A stretch of DNA of 64,000 nucleotides from Thalassotalea crassostreae (lineage in GTDB: Bacteria > Pseudomonadota > Gammaproteobacteria > Enterobacterales > Alteromonadaceae), in assembly GCF_001831495.1 (NCBI RefSeq), contig NZ_CP017689.1:1674001-1738000 (forward strand), in the 5' to 3' direction. Below the pieces are notes generated by a model. That model was not told the DNA's origin. It was given only the letters and a program-made list of their open reading frames with translations, and did not search any database. Shown here one piece after another: positions 1 through 10,328 of the stretch. The position numbers were made by a program, and so were the translations under genes. How positions within the stretch are numbered: position 1 is the stretch's first letter; each line of letters starts with the position of its first letter.

Positions 1-1832
1 ACAGTTGTGCGATGGTGAAAACATCATTGATGGAAATCGATCCTGATACTGGTAAGAAATTAGATACATTAAAGCTAGCCGGCCAATTGGAAGATGAAAT
101 TCGCGGTACTTTTGAAAAAGATAATATTAGTATTCATGTCATTGGTTTTGCGAAAATGGTCGGTGATATCGCCAACGGAGCAAAAGGCGTAGTCACTTTC
201 TTTGCTATCGCCATTTTAATTACCGCCATAATGGTATATTTCTTCTGTAACTCCATTACTTTAACGTTACTGCCAATCAGTTGTTCGTTAATTGCCGTTG
301 TGTGGCAATTAGGCATGTTAAATCAGCTAGGTTTTGGTCTCGATCCGATGTCGATATTGGTGCCATTTTTAGTCTTTGCCATTGGCGTCAGCCACGGTGT
401 ACAGATGATCAATGCGATATCAAAAGAAGTTGCTAAAGGAAACACTGCTCATCAGGCAGCACAATTGAGCTTTAGACGTTTATTAGTGCCGGGCGGCATT
501 GCATTGTTATCAGATACAGTAGGATTTTTGACACTACTGGCGATTGATATTGGTATTATCCGCGAACTTGCTATTGCTGCGTCTTTAGGTGTTGGATTAA
601 TTATCTTCACTAATTTACTGCTGTTACCAATATTAGTGTCATTTGTGCGCTTCGATATTAAAGAGCAGCAACAAATTGCAAAAAACGCCGATCACAAATT
701 GATGAACCGATTATTGTGGAAAAAGGCTGATATCGTAACAAGAGAAAAACCTGCGAAAATCATTCTAGCATTTACAGCATTGTTATTTGCTTGGGGTTAT
801 TATCAATCAAACGACTTGAAAATAGGGGAGTTACATGCAGGAGCACCTGCGCTCCATGAGGATTCTCGTTATAACCAAGATACGTTCTTAATTACTTCGA
901 AATACGCGATTAGCGTTGATTATATGTCGATCGTTGTTGAAACCTATGAAAGTTCATGTATCTATCATGAGGTGCTTGATAGGATAGATACAATGCAATG
1001 GCGCATGGAAAATATTGCAGGTGTTCAGTCAGCAGTGTCCTTAGCAAGTGTCGCTAAGATAGTTAACTCAGGTTACAACGAGGGTAATAAGCGCTGGCAA
1101 GTACTTTCTAGAAATCAGCAATCGTTAGTGCAATCAATTGCTAGAGTGCCATCAACTAGCGGATTGTTGAATACCGATTGTTCGGCAATGCCAATTATCC
1201 TATTTTTACAAGATCATAAAGCGGAAACCATTAATGGCATTGTAAAAGCAGTTAAAGAAAATGCTGAGCTACTTAATACCGATAAAATCAAGTTCAAATT
1301 AGCATCAGGCCCAGTTGGTGTTATGGCGGCAACCAATGAAGCGGTTGAAGAAGCACAATTGCCAATGATGATTTATGTTTATGGTGCGGTAACCTTGTTG
1401 TGTTTGATAAGTTTCCGCTCTGTACGTGCAACGATAGTCGTTGTTGCGCCACTTTATGTGGTATCTACCTTAGCACAGGCATTAATGACGTTTTTAGATA
1501 TTGGATTGACCGTATCAACTCTGCCAGTTATCGCACTAGGTGTCGGTATCGGTGTCGATTATGGTATCTATATACTATCGACCATGAGTTTGAAATTGAA
1601 ACAAGGTGAGACCATGGCACAGGCGTATCTATCTGCGTTAAAAGAGCGTGGTAGTGCGGTACTGATAACCGGTGTTACGCTGGCGATAGGTGTATCAACT
1701 TGGTTCTTCTCAGATCTAAAGTTCCAAGTAGATATGGGAATCTTACTTACCTTTATGTTCTTAGTAAATATGTTGGCAGCGATCATCATTTTACCGGCGC
1801 TTTCAACATTCTTATGGCGAGAGAAAAAATAA
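1..1832 (+). CDS. RND/MMPL-family exporter, 5'-truncated by window edge
   Basis: This is the C-terminal part of an inner-membrane RND-superfamily (MMPL-type) permease. The frame is open to the window edge, and the first visible ATG at base 12 is probably internal. About 606 residues are visible against roughly 770-800 usual for the family. Counting from that ATG, a first membrane block lies at about residues 55-215 with several hydrophobic segments. A large soluble loop follows at about 270-440, and a second membrane block at about 450-603. The second block contains GVGIGVDYGIYIL, the typical glycine/aspartate-rich RND segment thought to carry the proton relay. The substrate cannot be read from the sequence. 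In related marine bacteria such exporters often sit beside DUF1329/DUF1302 genes, but that side is outside the window. The family is secure; the role is not. Confidence 0.85.
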   Translation, partial: SCAMVKTSLMEIDPDTGKKLDTLKLAGQLEDEIRGTFEKDNISIHVIGFAKMVGDIANGAKGVVTFFAIAILITAIMVYFFCNSITLTLLPISCSLIAVVWQLGMLNQLGFGLDPMSILVPFLVFAIGVSHGVQMINAISKEVAKGNTAHQAAQLSFRRLLVPGGIALLSDTVGFLTLLAIDIGIIRELAIAASLGVGLIIFTNLLLLPILVSFVRFDIKEQQQIAKNADHKLMNRLLWKKADIVTREKPAKIILAFTALLFAWGYYQSNDLKIGELHAGAPALHEDSRYNQDTFLITSKYAISVDYMSIVVETYESSCIYHEVLDRIDTMQWRMENIAGVQSAVSLASVAKIVNSGYNEGNKRWQVLSRNQQSLVQSIARVPSTSGLLNTDCSAMPIILFLQDHKAETINGIVKAVKENAELLNTDKIKFKLASGPVGVMAATNEAVEEAQLPMMIYVYGAVTLLCLISFRSVRATIVVVAPLYVVSTLAQALMTFLDIGLTVSTLPVIALGVGIGVDYGIYILSTMSLKLKQGETMAQAYLSALKERGSAVLITGVTLAIGVSTWFFSDLKFQVDMGILLTFMFLVNMLAAIIILPALSTFLWREKK

Positions 1833-2154
1833 TCTACAATTAAACTTGTTGAATTCGACATTAAAGTCGTTTTCAACAAGCATTACACTCTTAATCATAA
1901 AAAAAAATTATGCAGTTATCTAAATTAAAACTGCATATTTAGTCACTAAAATGGCCGAAAGGCCATTTTCTATTTAATCCCTTTGAATAAACTACTATAA
2001 CTCACTTCTAAGTCATTAAAAATTGGTATTTTTACTCTAAAATAGTTCTCGCAAAAGCTGTTATTTCTTACTAAAATTCGCGCCAACTCAGCACTATTTT
2101 TAATGTCTATAACATTGCATTGAAAAATAAAAATAAATAATAAGAATTATATAG
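1833..2154. other. Intergenic stretch between exporter and glutamate dehydrogenase genes
   Basis: About 320 A/T-rich bases without a credible gene. It holds an 8-bp inverted repeat (ATGCAGTT at 1910-1917, AACTGCAT at 1929-1936), the terminator at 1948-1969, and the left arm of the repeat at the glutamate dehydrogenase promoter. Confidence 0.6.
1948..1969 (+). terminator. Rho-independent-type terminator after exporter gene
   Basis: A perfect 9-bp stem (AAAATGGCC / GGCCATTTT) closes a GAAA tetraloop. The right arm ends in four T and is followed by a T-rich stretch. It lies 116 bases after the exporter stop codon. Confidence 0.75.
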
Positions 2155-2187
2155 TTAGTGAAAAATTCAGTGTCTACTATAATTCTT
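2142..2187. repeat. 10-bp inverted repeat overlapping the -10 box
   Basis: AAGAATTATA (2142-2151) and TATAATTCTT (2178-2187) are perfect reverse complements separated by 26 bases. The right arm contains the TATAAT of the candidate promoter, so a protein bound there would block RNA polymerase. The function is inferred only from position. Confidence 0.5.
2155..2183 (+). promoter_or_regulatory. Candidate promoter of the NAD-glutamate dehydrogenase gene
   Basis: A perfect TATAAT at 2178-2183 lies 17 bases after a weak -35-like TTAGTG at 2155-2160, and 35 bases before the start codon. The -10 box is part of the right arm of a 10-bp inverted repeat (2142-2151 / 2178-2187). Confidence 0.45.
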
Positions 2188-2218
2188 GTAATATCGCCTA
2201 ATCCAGAGGGTAATAACA

Positions 2219-5200
2219 ATGGCGTCATTAGATAATCAATCTTCTGTACTTTTGACAAATGTAGCAAGACTTATTCATGACAAGGTGCCTAGCGAAACCG
2301 CGCCTCTACTTGAGCAATTTGCTAACTTGCTTTATAGCAATATTTCTACTGATGATTTAGCCGGACGTAACGAAAGTGACGTATATGGTGCAACATTAAG
2401 TTTGTTTAAAGCGTTCAACGAAAATGCGGGTGAATCAGCCTTTATTCGTGTTATCAATCCTGAAGTATCTAAAAACGGTTGGAAATCTAGCCACACGGTA
2501 ATTGAGGTTATCAGCCGTGACATGCCATTTTTAGTTGACTCTACACGTATCGCGTTAAATCGTTTAGGCTTATCGCCACACATTTTCCTTAACTGTCCGA
2601 TGAATGTTGTAAGAGATTACAAAGGTTCGATTAATGCGATGGTTAACTCAAATGAGAAATTGAAAGATTCAGTTGCTGAAACGGTATTCTTTATTGAGAT
2701 TGATCGTCTAACAGAGCAAGAAGATATCGATAGTCTTTCTAATGAACTGAAATCAGTTTACGAAGATGTAAATCTTACGGTTACTGACTGGCAACAAATG
2801 CGCAATCAGTTTGAGCAAACTATTGCCTCAATAGACAGCTCTAAAAAGCTGTTTGATAAAACTGAATATAAAGAATCAAAAGAATTTTTAACTTGGTTAA
2901 GTAATAACAACTTTACCTTTATGGGTTATCGTCAATATAACGTTGAAAAAGAGAAAGGCAGTATCGCTTTAGTTGCAGATATTAGCTCTAGCCTTGGATT
3001 GATGAAAAACTCGAAAAATCCAAAACAGCGTGTTATTTCTGAATTCTCAGAAGGCGCTCGTGAACTGGCGTTAGGTAAAAATATTCTCATATTAACCAAG
3101 ACTAACTCAAAGTCTCGTGTTCATCGTCCAGCTCAGCTCGATTATATCGGTATTAAGAAGTTTGATGATGAAGGTAATATTATTGCCGAAGAACGCTATT
3201 TAGGCTTATTTGGTAGTGCTTTTTATAACAATAGCGCATTAAACCTACCGTTAATTAGCCATAAAGTGCAGCGCGTTTGTGATGCTTCTGGATTTGCGCC
3301 GGGTTCACATGCTTATAAAACATTGATTAATATTCTTGAAACCTTCCCGCGTGACGAAATATTACAATCGAATGAGCAACAGTTAGTCGCTACCGTTAAA
3401 GGTGTGCTACAAATGCAAGAACGCGATGTTACCGGTCTATTCGTTCGTCGTGATGCATTTAATCGTTTTTATTCATGTATGGTCTATGTACCAAGAGATC
3501 GTTACAACACGAAACTTAGAATTGAAACACAGCAAATTTTACAAAAAGCGTTTGGCAGTGAAAGTGAAGTTGAATTTAATACATTCTTCTCTGAATCTGT
3601 TCAAGCAAGAACTCACTATATAGTCCGTGTAGACTCAACTAAAGCAGATATTAATGTGAAGGAAATCGAACGTAACCTAAACCAAGCAGCACGCAGCTGG
3701 GACGATAAGTTTGCCGATGCGTTAAATATCAATAAAGGCGAAGTACTAGGTAAAAAACTGAGCCGTAAATATAGTAGTTTTCCACAATCATACAAAGATG
3801 AAGTGCTACCGGGTACGGCAATTGTTGATATAGAAAAGTTAGAATCGGTTACTGACAGTAATCCGCTTGAAATGTTGTTCTATCAACCATTGGAAGAAAA
3901 GTCGGACTCGCGTTTTGTGAAGTTAAAACTATTCCACAAAGGCGAACCACTGCATTTGTCTGATGTTCTTCCTATTCTAGAGAATTTCGGATTGCGTGTT
4001 ATTGGTGAAAGCCCGTATATGGTACGTAACAGTGAAGGCGAAATGTGCTGGATCCTCGATTTCTCAATGTTACTTACAGGTAATAAAGCATTTAAGTTAG
4101 AGAAAGTACAAAAGCTTTTCCAAGATGCGTTTGCCCGCGTATGGCACGGTGATTTAGAAGATGACGGTTTTAACCGTTTGATCTTGGGCGCTGGTCTCGC
4201 CGGTCGTGAAGTTGCTATTCTAAGAGCGTACGCAAAATACCAACAACAAATTGGTAGTACCTTCTCACAAACTTATATTGAATCGACGTTTTCACGTTAT
4301 CCAAATTTTGCTGAATTATTGGTGGAATTATTTGAACTTAAATTCACGCCAAGTGAGAAAGATCAAGATAAAGCAATCAGCAAGGTTTTAACAACGATTG
4401 AAAGCTCGTTAGATAATGTTGCTAGCTTAGATGACGATCGTATTATACGTCGTTACGTAGAGATTATTAACGCTACAGTGCGTACTAACTACTTCCAGCT
4501 AAATGAAAGCAATGACGAAAAGTCATACATTTCATTCAAAATGATGCCTGAACTTATTTCGGAAATGCCTAAGCCATTGCCAAAATTTGAAATCTTCGTT
4601 TATTCCCCTCAATTAGAAGGTGTGCATCTACGTGGCGGTAAAGTTGCTCGTGGCGGTTTGCGTTGGTCAGACCGTCGTGAAGACTTTAGAACAGAAGTTT
4701 TAGGTCTGGTAAAAGCGCAACAAGTTAAAAATACGGTTATTGTTCCTGTTGGTGCAAAAGGTGGTTTCTACTGTAAACAATTACCAGTAGGTGGTACACG
4801 TCAAGAAATCTTTGAAGCAGGTCGTGAATGTTATAAAACATTTATCCGTGGTTTATTAGATATTACTGACAATATAGTTGCCGGTGAAGTTGTTCATCCT
4901 GAAAACGTTGTACGTTTAGATGAAGATGATACTTACTTAGTTGTTGCAGCTGATAAAGGTACAGCGACATTCTCTGATACCGCCAATGGTATTGCCGAAG
5001 AGTATGGTTTCTGGTTAGGCGATGCCTTTGCTTCTGGTGGTAGTGTTGGTTATGACCACAAGAAAATGGGGATCACAGCGAAAGGTGCTTGGGAGTCAGT
5101 TAAACGTCATTTCCGAGAAATCGGTATTAACTGTCAAACCACAGACTTTACCTGTTTAGCGGTAGGGGACATGGCCGGTGATGTATTTGGTAACGGTATG

Positions 5201-7060
5201 TTGTTATCAAAACACATTTGTTTGCAGGTGGCATTTAACCATATGCATATCTTTATCGATCCAACGCCAAATTCAGCGAAAACTTATGTAGAGCGTGAGC
5301 GTCTATTTAATTTACCTGGTTCGAGCTGGGAAGATTACAATACCGACCTTATTTCTAAAGGTGGTGGTATTTTCTCTCGAGCAGCGAAATCAATTACTTT
5401 AACGCCAGAAATCAAGAAGATGATTGGCACTAAAAAAGCATCAATGGCGCCTAACGAATTAATTCAAACCATGTTGCGCATGAAGGTTGATTTGATTTGG
5501 AATGGTGGTATTGGTACGTACATCAAAGGCACTGCCGAGTCTCACCAGGAAGTTGGTGACCGTGCTAACGACGTATTACGTGTTAATGGTAATGAAGTAC
5601 AAGCTAAAGTTATTGGTGAAGGTGGTAATTTAGGTTGTACACAACTTGGTCGTATTGAATATACTGCCAATGGCGGCCGTATGAATACTGACTTCGTTGA
5701 TAACGTTGGTGGTGTTGATTGTTCGGATAACGAAGTAAATATCAAAATTTTACTTAATGGTTTAGTGGCAAATGGTGATCTAACCATCAAGCAACGTAAT
5801 AAACTGTTATACGATATGACTGATGAAGTTGAAGAAATCGTATTAAAAGATTGTTATGCACAAACTAACTCTATTTCAATTTCTGAGTCTCGCGGTGTAT
5901 CTAAGCTTAAAGAACATCAACGCTTTATTCACAATTTAGAGCGTGAAGGCAAACTCGACCGAGCGTTAGAGTTTATTCCAAATGACGAAGAGCTTGCGGA
6001 ACGTATGGTTAGTAACCGTGGTTTGACTCGTCCAGAGCTGTCTGTACTAGTTGCCTATGGCAAAATGGTACTAAAAGAAGAGTTAGTTGTTGATTCAATT
6101 ACTAACGATACCTATTTAAACGGTTTGTTTGTTAATGCTTTCCCGGTTCAATTACAAAAGAGCTACAAAGAGCAAATGCAAACGCATCCTCTTAAAGCCG
6201 AAATTATTGCTACTCGTTTAGCCAATAATTTATGTAACTACATGGGCGCTAACTTTGCCGTTCGTATGCGCGAAGAAACAGGCGCAGACGTTGCTGAAAT
6301 TGCTAAATGTTTTTCTATTGCTAGCGATATTTTTGAAATGGAAAAAACATGGTCTGAAATTGAAGCGTTAGATAATAAAATTTCTGCCGATGTTCAAATT
6401 GAAATGTTATTCCAGTTACGTCGTACGGTTCGCCGTGCTACACGTTGGTTCTTACGTCATCGCAATAAGTCATTGACGATTGAGCAATCACTGGATTTCT
6501 ACCGTCCATCGTTTGAAGTATTAACGGCTAAATTAAGTACTTTCTTAGTTGATGCTGAAGCGAAAGAACTTAATGACATTAAAGAGAAATTGAAGAAAGA
6601 AAAAGTACCAGCGAAACTTGCTGAACGTGTTTCTCAGTTCTCTACATTATTCTCAGCAATGGATATCGCACAGGTTGCCTGCCAAGATGCCCATCAAATC
6701 CAGTTCGTTGCCAAGTTATACTTTAGATTGGGTGTGCGTTTAGATCTACATTGGTTCTTGGCGCAAATTACCAATCAGCCAGTAGACAACCATTGGCAAG
6801 CACTGGCTAGGGCGTCATTTAGAGAAGAGCTAGATTGGCAACAGCGTTCATTAACATCGGTGATCCTTAAAGCGAGTCCTGATACTAATGATATCGATGC
6901 AATGATAGATGATTGGATGGAAGTCTCTGGTCAGCCACTTGATAGATGGCAGCAAGTATTGGCAGACTTTAGAACAAGCAAAACACATGAATTTGCAAAA
7001 TTCTCAGTAGCACTTCGTGAATTAATGATGTTGTCACATCACAATGATCACAACCATTAA
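2219..7060 (+). CDS. gdhB: NAD-specific glutamate dehydrogenase, large (180-kDa) class
   Basis: This cytoplasmic enzyme oxidatively deaminates glutamate to 2-oxoglutarate and ammonia with NAD+, so it mainly serves growth on amino acids. At 1613 residues it matches the large GDH class (about 1600 residues) rather than the 450-residue enzymes. Long N-terminal regulatory ACT-like regions precede the catalytic core. The core includes GGLRWSDRREDFRTEV near residue 811, the lysine-containing VIVPVGAKGGF shortly after, and the nucleotide-domain sequence GDMAGDVFGNGML near residue 983. A long helical C-terminal domain follows. The ATG at 2219 has GAGGGT upstream. The gene is monocistronic, bounded by its own promoter candidate and a strong terminator. 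The symbol follows Pseudomonas usage; the function is very likely. Confidence 0.96.
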   Translation: MASLDNQSSVLLTNVARLIHDKVPSETAPLLEQFANLLYSNISTDDLAGRNESDVYGATLSLFKAFNENAGESAFIRVINPEVSKNGWKSSHTVIEVISRDMPFLVDSTRIALNRLGLSPHIFLNCPMNVVRDYKGSINAMVNSNEKLKDSVAETVFFIEIDRLTEQEDIDSLSNELKSVYEDVNLTVTDWQQMRNQFEQTIASIDSSKKLFDKTEYKESKEFLTWLSNNNFTFMGYRQYNVEKEKGSIALVADISSSLGLMKNSKNPKQRVISEFSEGARELALGKNILILTKTNSKSRVHRPAQLDYIGIKKFDDEGNIIAEERYLGLFGSAFYNNSALNLPLISHKVQRVCDASGFAPGSHAYKTLINILETFPRDEILQSNEQQLVATVKGVLQMQERDVTGLFVRRDAFNRFYSCMVYVPRDRYNTKLRIETQQILQKAFGSESEVEFNTFFSESVQARTHYIVRVDSTKADINVKEIERNLNQAARSWDDKFADALNINKGEVLGKKLSRKYSSFPQSYKDEVLPGTAIVDIEKLESVTDSNPLEMLFYQPLEEKSDSRFVKLKLFHKGEPLHLSDVLPILENFGLRVIGESPYMVRNSEGEMCWILDFSMLLTGNKAFKLEKVQKLFQDAFARVWHGDLEDDGFNRLILGAGLAGREVAILRAYAKYQQQIGSTFSQTYIESTFSRYPNFAELLVELFELKFTPSEKDQDKAISKVLTTIESSLDNVASLDDDRIIRRYVEIINATVRTNYFQLNESNDEKSYISFKMMPELISEMPKPLPKFEIFVYSPQLEGVHLRGGKVARGGLRWSDRREDFRTEVLGLVKAQQVKNTVIVPVGAKGGFYCKQLPVGGTRQEIFEAGRECYKTFIRGLLDITDNIVAGEVVHPENVVRLDEDDTYLVVAADKGTATFSDTANGIAEEYGFWLGDAFASGGSVGYDHKKMGITAKGAWESVKRHFREIGINCQTTDFTCLAVGDMAGDVFGNGMLLSKHICLQVAFNHMHIFIDPTPNSAKTYVERERLFNLPGSSWEDYNTDLISKGGGIFSRAAKSITLTPEIKKMIGTKKASMAPNELIQTMLRMKVDLIWNGGIGTYIKGTAESHQEVGDRANDVLRVNGNEVQAKVIGEGGNLGCTQLGRIEYTANGGRMNTDFVDNVGGVDCSDNEVNIKILLNGLVANGDLTIKQRNKLLYDMTDEVEEIVLKDCYAQTNSISISESRGVSKLKEHQRFIHNLEREGKLDRALEFIPNDEELAERMVSNRGLTRPELSVLVAYGKMVLKEELVVDSITNDTYLNGLFVNAFPVQLQKSYKEQMQTHPLKAEIIATRLANNLCNYMGANFAVRMREETGADVAEIAKCFSIASDIFEMEKTWSEIEALDNKISADVQIEMLFQLRRTVRRATRWFLRHRNKSLTIEQSLDFYRPSFEVLTAKLSTFLVDAEAKELNDIKEKLKKEKVPAKLAERVSQFSTLFSAMDIAQVACQDAHQIQFVAKLYFRLGVRLDLHWFLAQITNQPVDNHWQALARASFREELDWQQRSLTSVILKASPDTNDIDAMIDDWMEVSGQPLDRWQQVLADFRTSKTHEFAKFSVALRELMMLSHHNDHNH

Positions 7061-7094
7061 AAAACGCTTATTTATTGTCTAAGTCATTAATGAT

Positions 7095-7118
7095 AAACTC
7101 CCCGCATTAGGGGAGTTT
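7095..7118 (+). terminator. Terminator after glutamate dehydrogenase gene
   Basis: A 9-bp stem AAACTCCCC / GGGGAGTTT with a 6-base loop is followed by T residues, 35 bases after the stop codon. Confidence 0.9.
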
Positions 7119-7213
7119 TTATTTGTAAAAAGAAAATATCTGAAGCTATTTTGACAAATTCAAACTAATTCCATTTAACTCAATATACATTGAATTCAAT
7201 AATCTAGGACATC

Positions 7214-8224
7214 ATGCTTTACTCAATTGCCCGAAATCTATTGTTTAAGCTATCAGCTGAACAAGCACACGAACTAACTATTAACATGTTGAAGCTCCCT
7301 GCATCGTTTGCCTTAAAAGGCCTTTACGGAGCTAAAGTACAAGATAAGCCTGTTGAGGTTATGGGAATTACCTTTCCAAATCCTGTTGGTTTAGCCGCAG
7401 GGCTTGATAAAAATGGTGAGTGTATCAATGGCTTTGGTGCGATGGGCTTTGGTTTTGTTGAAATTGGTACGGTAACTCCTCGTCCACAACCAGGCAATGA
7501 TAAGCCGCGTATTTTCCGTTTACCGGAAGCAAACGCAATTATTAATCGAATGGGATTTAATAATCACGGTGTGGATTACTTAGTAAATCAAGTAAAAAAA
7601 GCCAATTTTAAAGGTGTTTTAGGGATCAATATTGGTAAAAATAAAGATACCCCTGAAGAAAATGCTAAAGATGATTATATTCACTGTATGCGCAAGGTTT
7701 ACCAATTTGCTTCATATATAACAGTAAACATCTCATCGCCTAACACGCCAGGTTTAAGAGACTTACAATACGGTGATGCGTTAAATACTCTATTAGCAGC
7801 TCTAAAAGAAGAGCAAACTGCACTCGCAGAAAAGCATGGTAAGTATGTCCCTGTTGCGGTGAAAATTGCACCTGACTCTACCGAAGAAGAAATTGCTGGT
7901 ATTGCCGAAAGCTTAATTGCCAATAATATCGATGCAGTGATCGCGACCAATACGACATTAAGTCGTGAAGGTGTTGAAAATCTAGAGCATGGCGGTGAAA
8001 TGGGCGGCCTGAGCGGATTGCCAGTACAACAAAAAAGTACTGAAATCATTAAGTTATTAGCGAAACACTTAGATGGTAAAATGCCAATTATTGGCGTTGG
8101 TGGTATTAACTCTGCGGCATCAGCGAAAGAAAAATTAGATGCAGGCGCATCGTTAGTACAAGTTTACACGGGCTTTATTTATGAAGGCCCAGAGTTAATT
8201 AAAAACATCGTTGATTCACTTTAA
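7214..8224 (+). CDS. pyrD: Dihydroorotate dehydrogenase (quinone), class 2
   Basis: It oxidises dihydroorotate to orotate in pyrimidine synthesis and passes electrons to the quinone pool at the inner membrane. The length of 336 residues equals the E. coli enzyme. The short N-terminal helical extension (residues 1-40) is the class-2 membrane and quinone module. FMN-barrel motifs follow: [11 protein letters not shown] near 59-69, [14 protein letters not shown] at 172-185 with the class-2 catalytic serine at position 175, and GVGGI near 293. The start at 7214 has AGGA seven bases upstream. It stands alone between two terminators. Confidence 0.98.
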   Translation: MLYSIARNLLFKLSAEQAHELTINMLKLPASFALKGLYGAKVQDKPVEVMGITFPNPVGLAAGLDKNGECINGFGAMGFGFVEIGTVTPRPQPGNDKPRIFRLPEANAIINRMGFNNHGVDYLVNQVKKANFKGVLGINIGKNKDTPEENAKDDYIHCMRKVYQFASYITVNISSPNTPGLRDLQYGDALNTLLAALKEEQTALAEKHGKYVPVAVKIAPDSTEEEIAGIAESLIANNIDAVIATNTTLSREGVENLEHGGEMGGLSGLPVQQKSTEIIKLLAKHLDGKMPIIGVGGINSAASAKEKLDAGASLVQVYTGFIYEGPELIKNIVDSL

Positions 8225-8244
8225 TTACAGTTATTCTAAAACAA

Positions 8245-8270
8245 AAAAAGACTCCAACTGGAGTCTTTTT
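8245..8270. terminator. Bidirectional terminator between pyrD and barrel-protein gene
   Basis: An 11-bp perfect stem AAAAAGACTCC / GGAGTCTTTTT with a 4-base loop has A- and T-tracts on opposite sides. It can therefore end both pyrD (+) and the convergent gene (-). Confidence 0.9.
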
Positions 8271-8296
8271 AATTTAAACCTTTTTTAACTGCTAGG

Positions 8297-9118
8297 TTAG
8301 TTATTTAACCAAGTGTTAAGCATGTTTTCTACTACAGGTGTAATGGTAAAGGTAATCATGTAATCAGGCGTGTACATATCGTTTTTCTCAACGTAATAAT
8401 CAAGATCAACACCAAATTTCCAAGCACGATCGCCAATGAATGTCGTTTTACTAATAGTAAAGTTGACTGGTACCGTTAATTTATCTTCTTCTAGCTCGTG
8501 GTTATACTCAATTTTTGGCGCACTACCCCAAGTCCAGCCGCCTTCGGCTAAATTAATCCACATTAACTGTGAAGAGGTTACGCTTAATTTACCAGCATCA
8601 CCTAAATCACCTTCATCAACACTTTCAAGGTGAGAAGTGTAAGCACCAATTAAACCACTAGCTTTCATTTTACCGACAAATAATGCTGGACCAACAGCAG
8701 TCACTTCACCGCCACCAATGTCAGAACTACCGGTAGGTAAAGAACCAACCACACCGTAAGCAAATAAATTGCTCGGATCCGCTGATTTTGGTGCATAGAC
8801 TAAATCAAATCCAATATCTCCGATGCCTGATTCACCATTACGATTATCATAAACGATAGGAACCGCGGGGCGGAAAATAGCTTTATCACCGTCACTCAAA
8901 ACAAATGGCAATGACGGTTGAAATAAAGTCTGCTTAACTTCAGTGCCGTCGTCGAAAGATTTAAATTGATTTTTAAGCGACAGGCTGGCAAAGGCTGTAT
9001 TTGGATTGGCAAGCTCTTTTGCAGCTTCATCCGCCGAAACGTCATCTTTTGCATATGATGTTGTAGCTACTAATGCAGTAGAAACCGTTATTGCGATGAC
9101 AGATTTTGATAGTTTCAT
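8297..9118 (-). CDS. Outer-membrane beta-barrel-like protein of unknown role
   Basis: A 273-residue exported protein. Residues 1-23 form a clean Sec signal peptide ending in TSYA, followed by an acidic mature start. The rest has alternating hydrophobic and polar stretches with many glycines and aromatic residues, ending in a strand-rich segment (WKFGVDLDYYVEKNDM, then YMITFTITPVV). This resembles small barrels of the MetA-phenol-degradation/'neuromedin U' transporter-like family. That assignment is from general appearance only. AGGGG precedes the ATG at good spacing. It is monocistronic, with the bidirectional terminator just after it. The substrate is unknown; it could also be a soluble periplasmic beta protein. 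Confidence 0.7.
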   Translation of the reverse strand: MKLSKSVIAITVSTALVATTSYAKDDVSADEAAKELANPNTAFASLSLKNQFKSFDDGTEVKQTLFQPSLPFVLSDGDKAIFRPAVPIVYDNRNGESGIGDIGFDLVYAPKSADPSNLFAYGVVGSLPTGSSDIGGGEVTAVGPALFVGKMKASGLIGAYTSHLESVDEGDLGDAGKLSVTSSQLMWINLAEGGWTWGSAPKIEYNHELEEDKLTVPVNFTISKTTFIGDRAWKFGVDLDYYVEKNDMYTPDYMITFTITPVVENMLNTWLNN

Positions 9119-9298
9119 GATATACCCCTAGAAGCTCGCTTCTAATTGTGTGACAAAAATTAATGAGCAGATATTAATCAACTATTTTTATTCGGTATAT
9201 ATCATTTGGCGCCATTGCAATTGATTACAAATAGCTACTTTTCGGCTACTATTCAATAGTTTAAACATTTTCGAACAATCACAATACTATTGGATCGG

Positions 9299-10294
9299 TT
9301 AGCGATGATTTAAACGAAAGTTTGTTGGTGAAGAATTTGCCCATCGTGAAAAAGCACGGGAAAAATTATGGTAGTTACTGTAGTGCAGTTTTTCACTGAT
9401 TTGATGGATAGTTAAATTGGTATCAATAAGTAGCGTTTTTGCTTTTTCAAACCTAAGTTGTTCGATTAAATTACGATAACTTAACTTTTCCTTATTCAGG
9501 TATCGTTGCAAACTTCGTTTACTTAATCCTGTTATTTTGGCTGCATTTTCAATATTGGGAATGAACTGCTCAAAGTAGGGGAGTAATATCATCGTCAATT
9601 GTTCGACCATTAATGGGGTAAAGTTATCGATATTAATCGTTTTGGCGTTATTAATAGACGCAGCATTATTTTTATTTATACTTTGTTTTAATATTTTTTC
9701 TTCGATTAATATGCGTGTTGCAGGTTGAGAGAATGATAGTTGTGCGCCTTGCAAATAATGATTATCTTCGTAATGTATACTAGCTCTAGATAAGCCAATT
9801 GTTGTTGCATTCCATGAAGGTTTCGTTAAATAACGAATAAACTCGATCATTATTGCTAACGAATATTCTTCAATAATATCATTACCGATAAATGAGTATT
9901 CTAATGGCGCATAACAAAACCACACTCCTGCATTATCTTTTTCTAGCCAAAGGTTGACATTATTCACGGTAAACTTATTGATATCGCAAAATAGCTGCAA
10001 TGCACTTTCTATATCATTGGTGTTTTTGGTAACAAAATCGAAATATGGCAGTACCGGTTGTAAGGCATCTTTTGCAGCCAACAAAAATCCGATATTTTTT
10101 ATGTGATACTTTTTTGCGACAATGGAAAAAATGTTACGTACTGGCATCCAAGATATTTGAATACTTTCATCTGTAAGCGCTTTTTTCGGAATTAGTGCTT
10201 GTTCATAAAGTGCCTCTATTGGTGCACCAAGCTCGGTTAATAACCTTTTTATTGGGTTTAACGAGACAGCGGAGACCAAATAGAGGTTTTTCAT
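9299..10294 (-). CDS. AraC-family transcriptional regulator
   Basis: A 331-residue regulator with the architecture of the subfamily carrying an N-terminal 'arabinose-binding-like' domain (about residues 15-195) and a C-terminal double helix-turn-helix of about 100 residues. In the latter, ITGLSKRSLQRYLNKE marks the first recognition unit and HYSNYHNFSRAFSRW the second, the usual AraC signature. It begins 34 bases after the stop of the upstream dipeptidase gene on the same strand, so the two are probably one transcript. Its targets and ligand cannot be read from the sequence. The Shine-Dalgarno sequence is weak, which fits translation within an operon. Confidence 0.93.
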   Translation of the reverse strand: MKNLYLVSAVSLNPIKRLLTELGAPIEALYEQALIPKKALTDESIQISWMPVRNIFSIVAKKYHIKNIGFLLAAKDALQPVLPYFDFVTKNTNDIESALQLFCDINKFTVNNVNLWLEKDNAGVWFCYAPLEYSFIGNDIIEEYSLAIMIEFIRYLTKPSWNATTIGLSRASIHYEDNHYLQGAQLSFSQPATRILIEEKILKQSINKNNAASINNAKTINIDNFTPLMVEQLTMILLPYFEQFIPNIENAAKITGLSKRSLQRYLNKEKLSYRNLIEQLRFEKAKTLLIDTNLTIHQISEKLHYSNYHNFSRAFSRWANSSPTNFRLNHR

Positions 10295-10328
10295 TGTTAA
10301 TTTCTAATATAATTTAGGACTGTAAAGC

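Noticed and set aside
5318..5335. GGTTCGA-type string resembling a tRNA T-arm
   Set aside because: It lies inside the glutamate dehydrogenase coding sequence and no acceptor or anticodon stems surround it; no tRNA was found anywhere.
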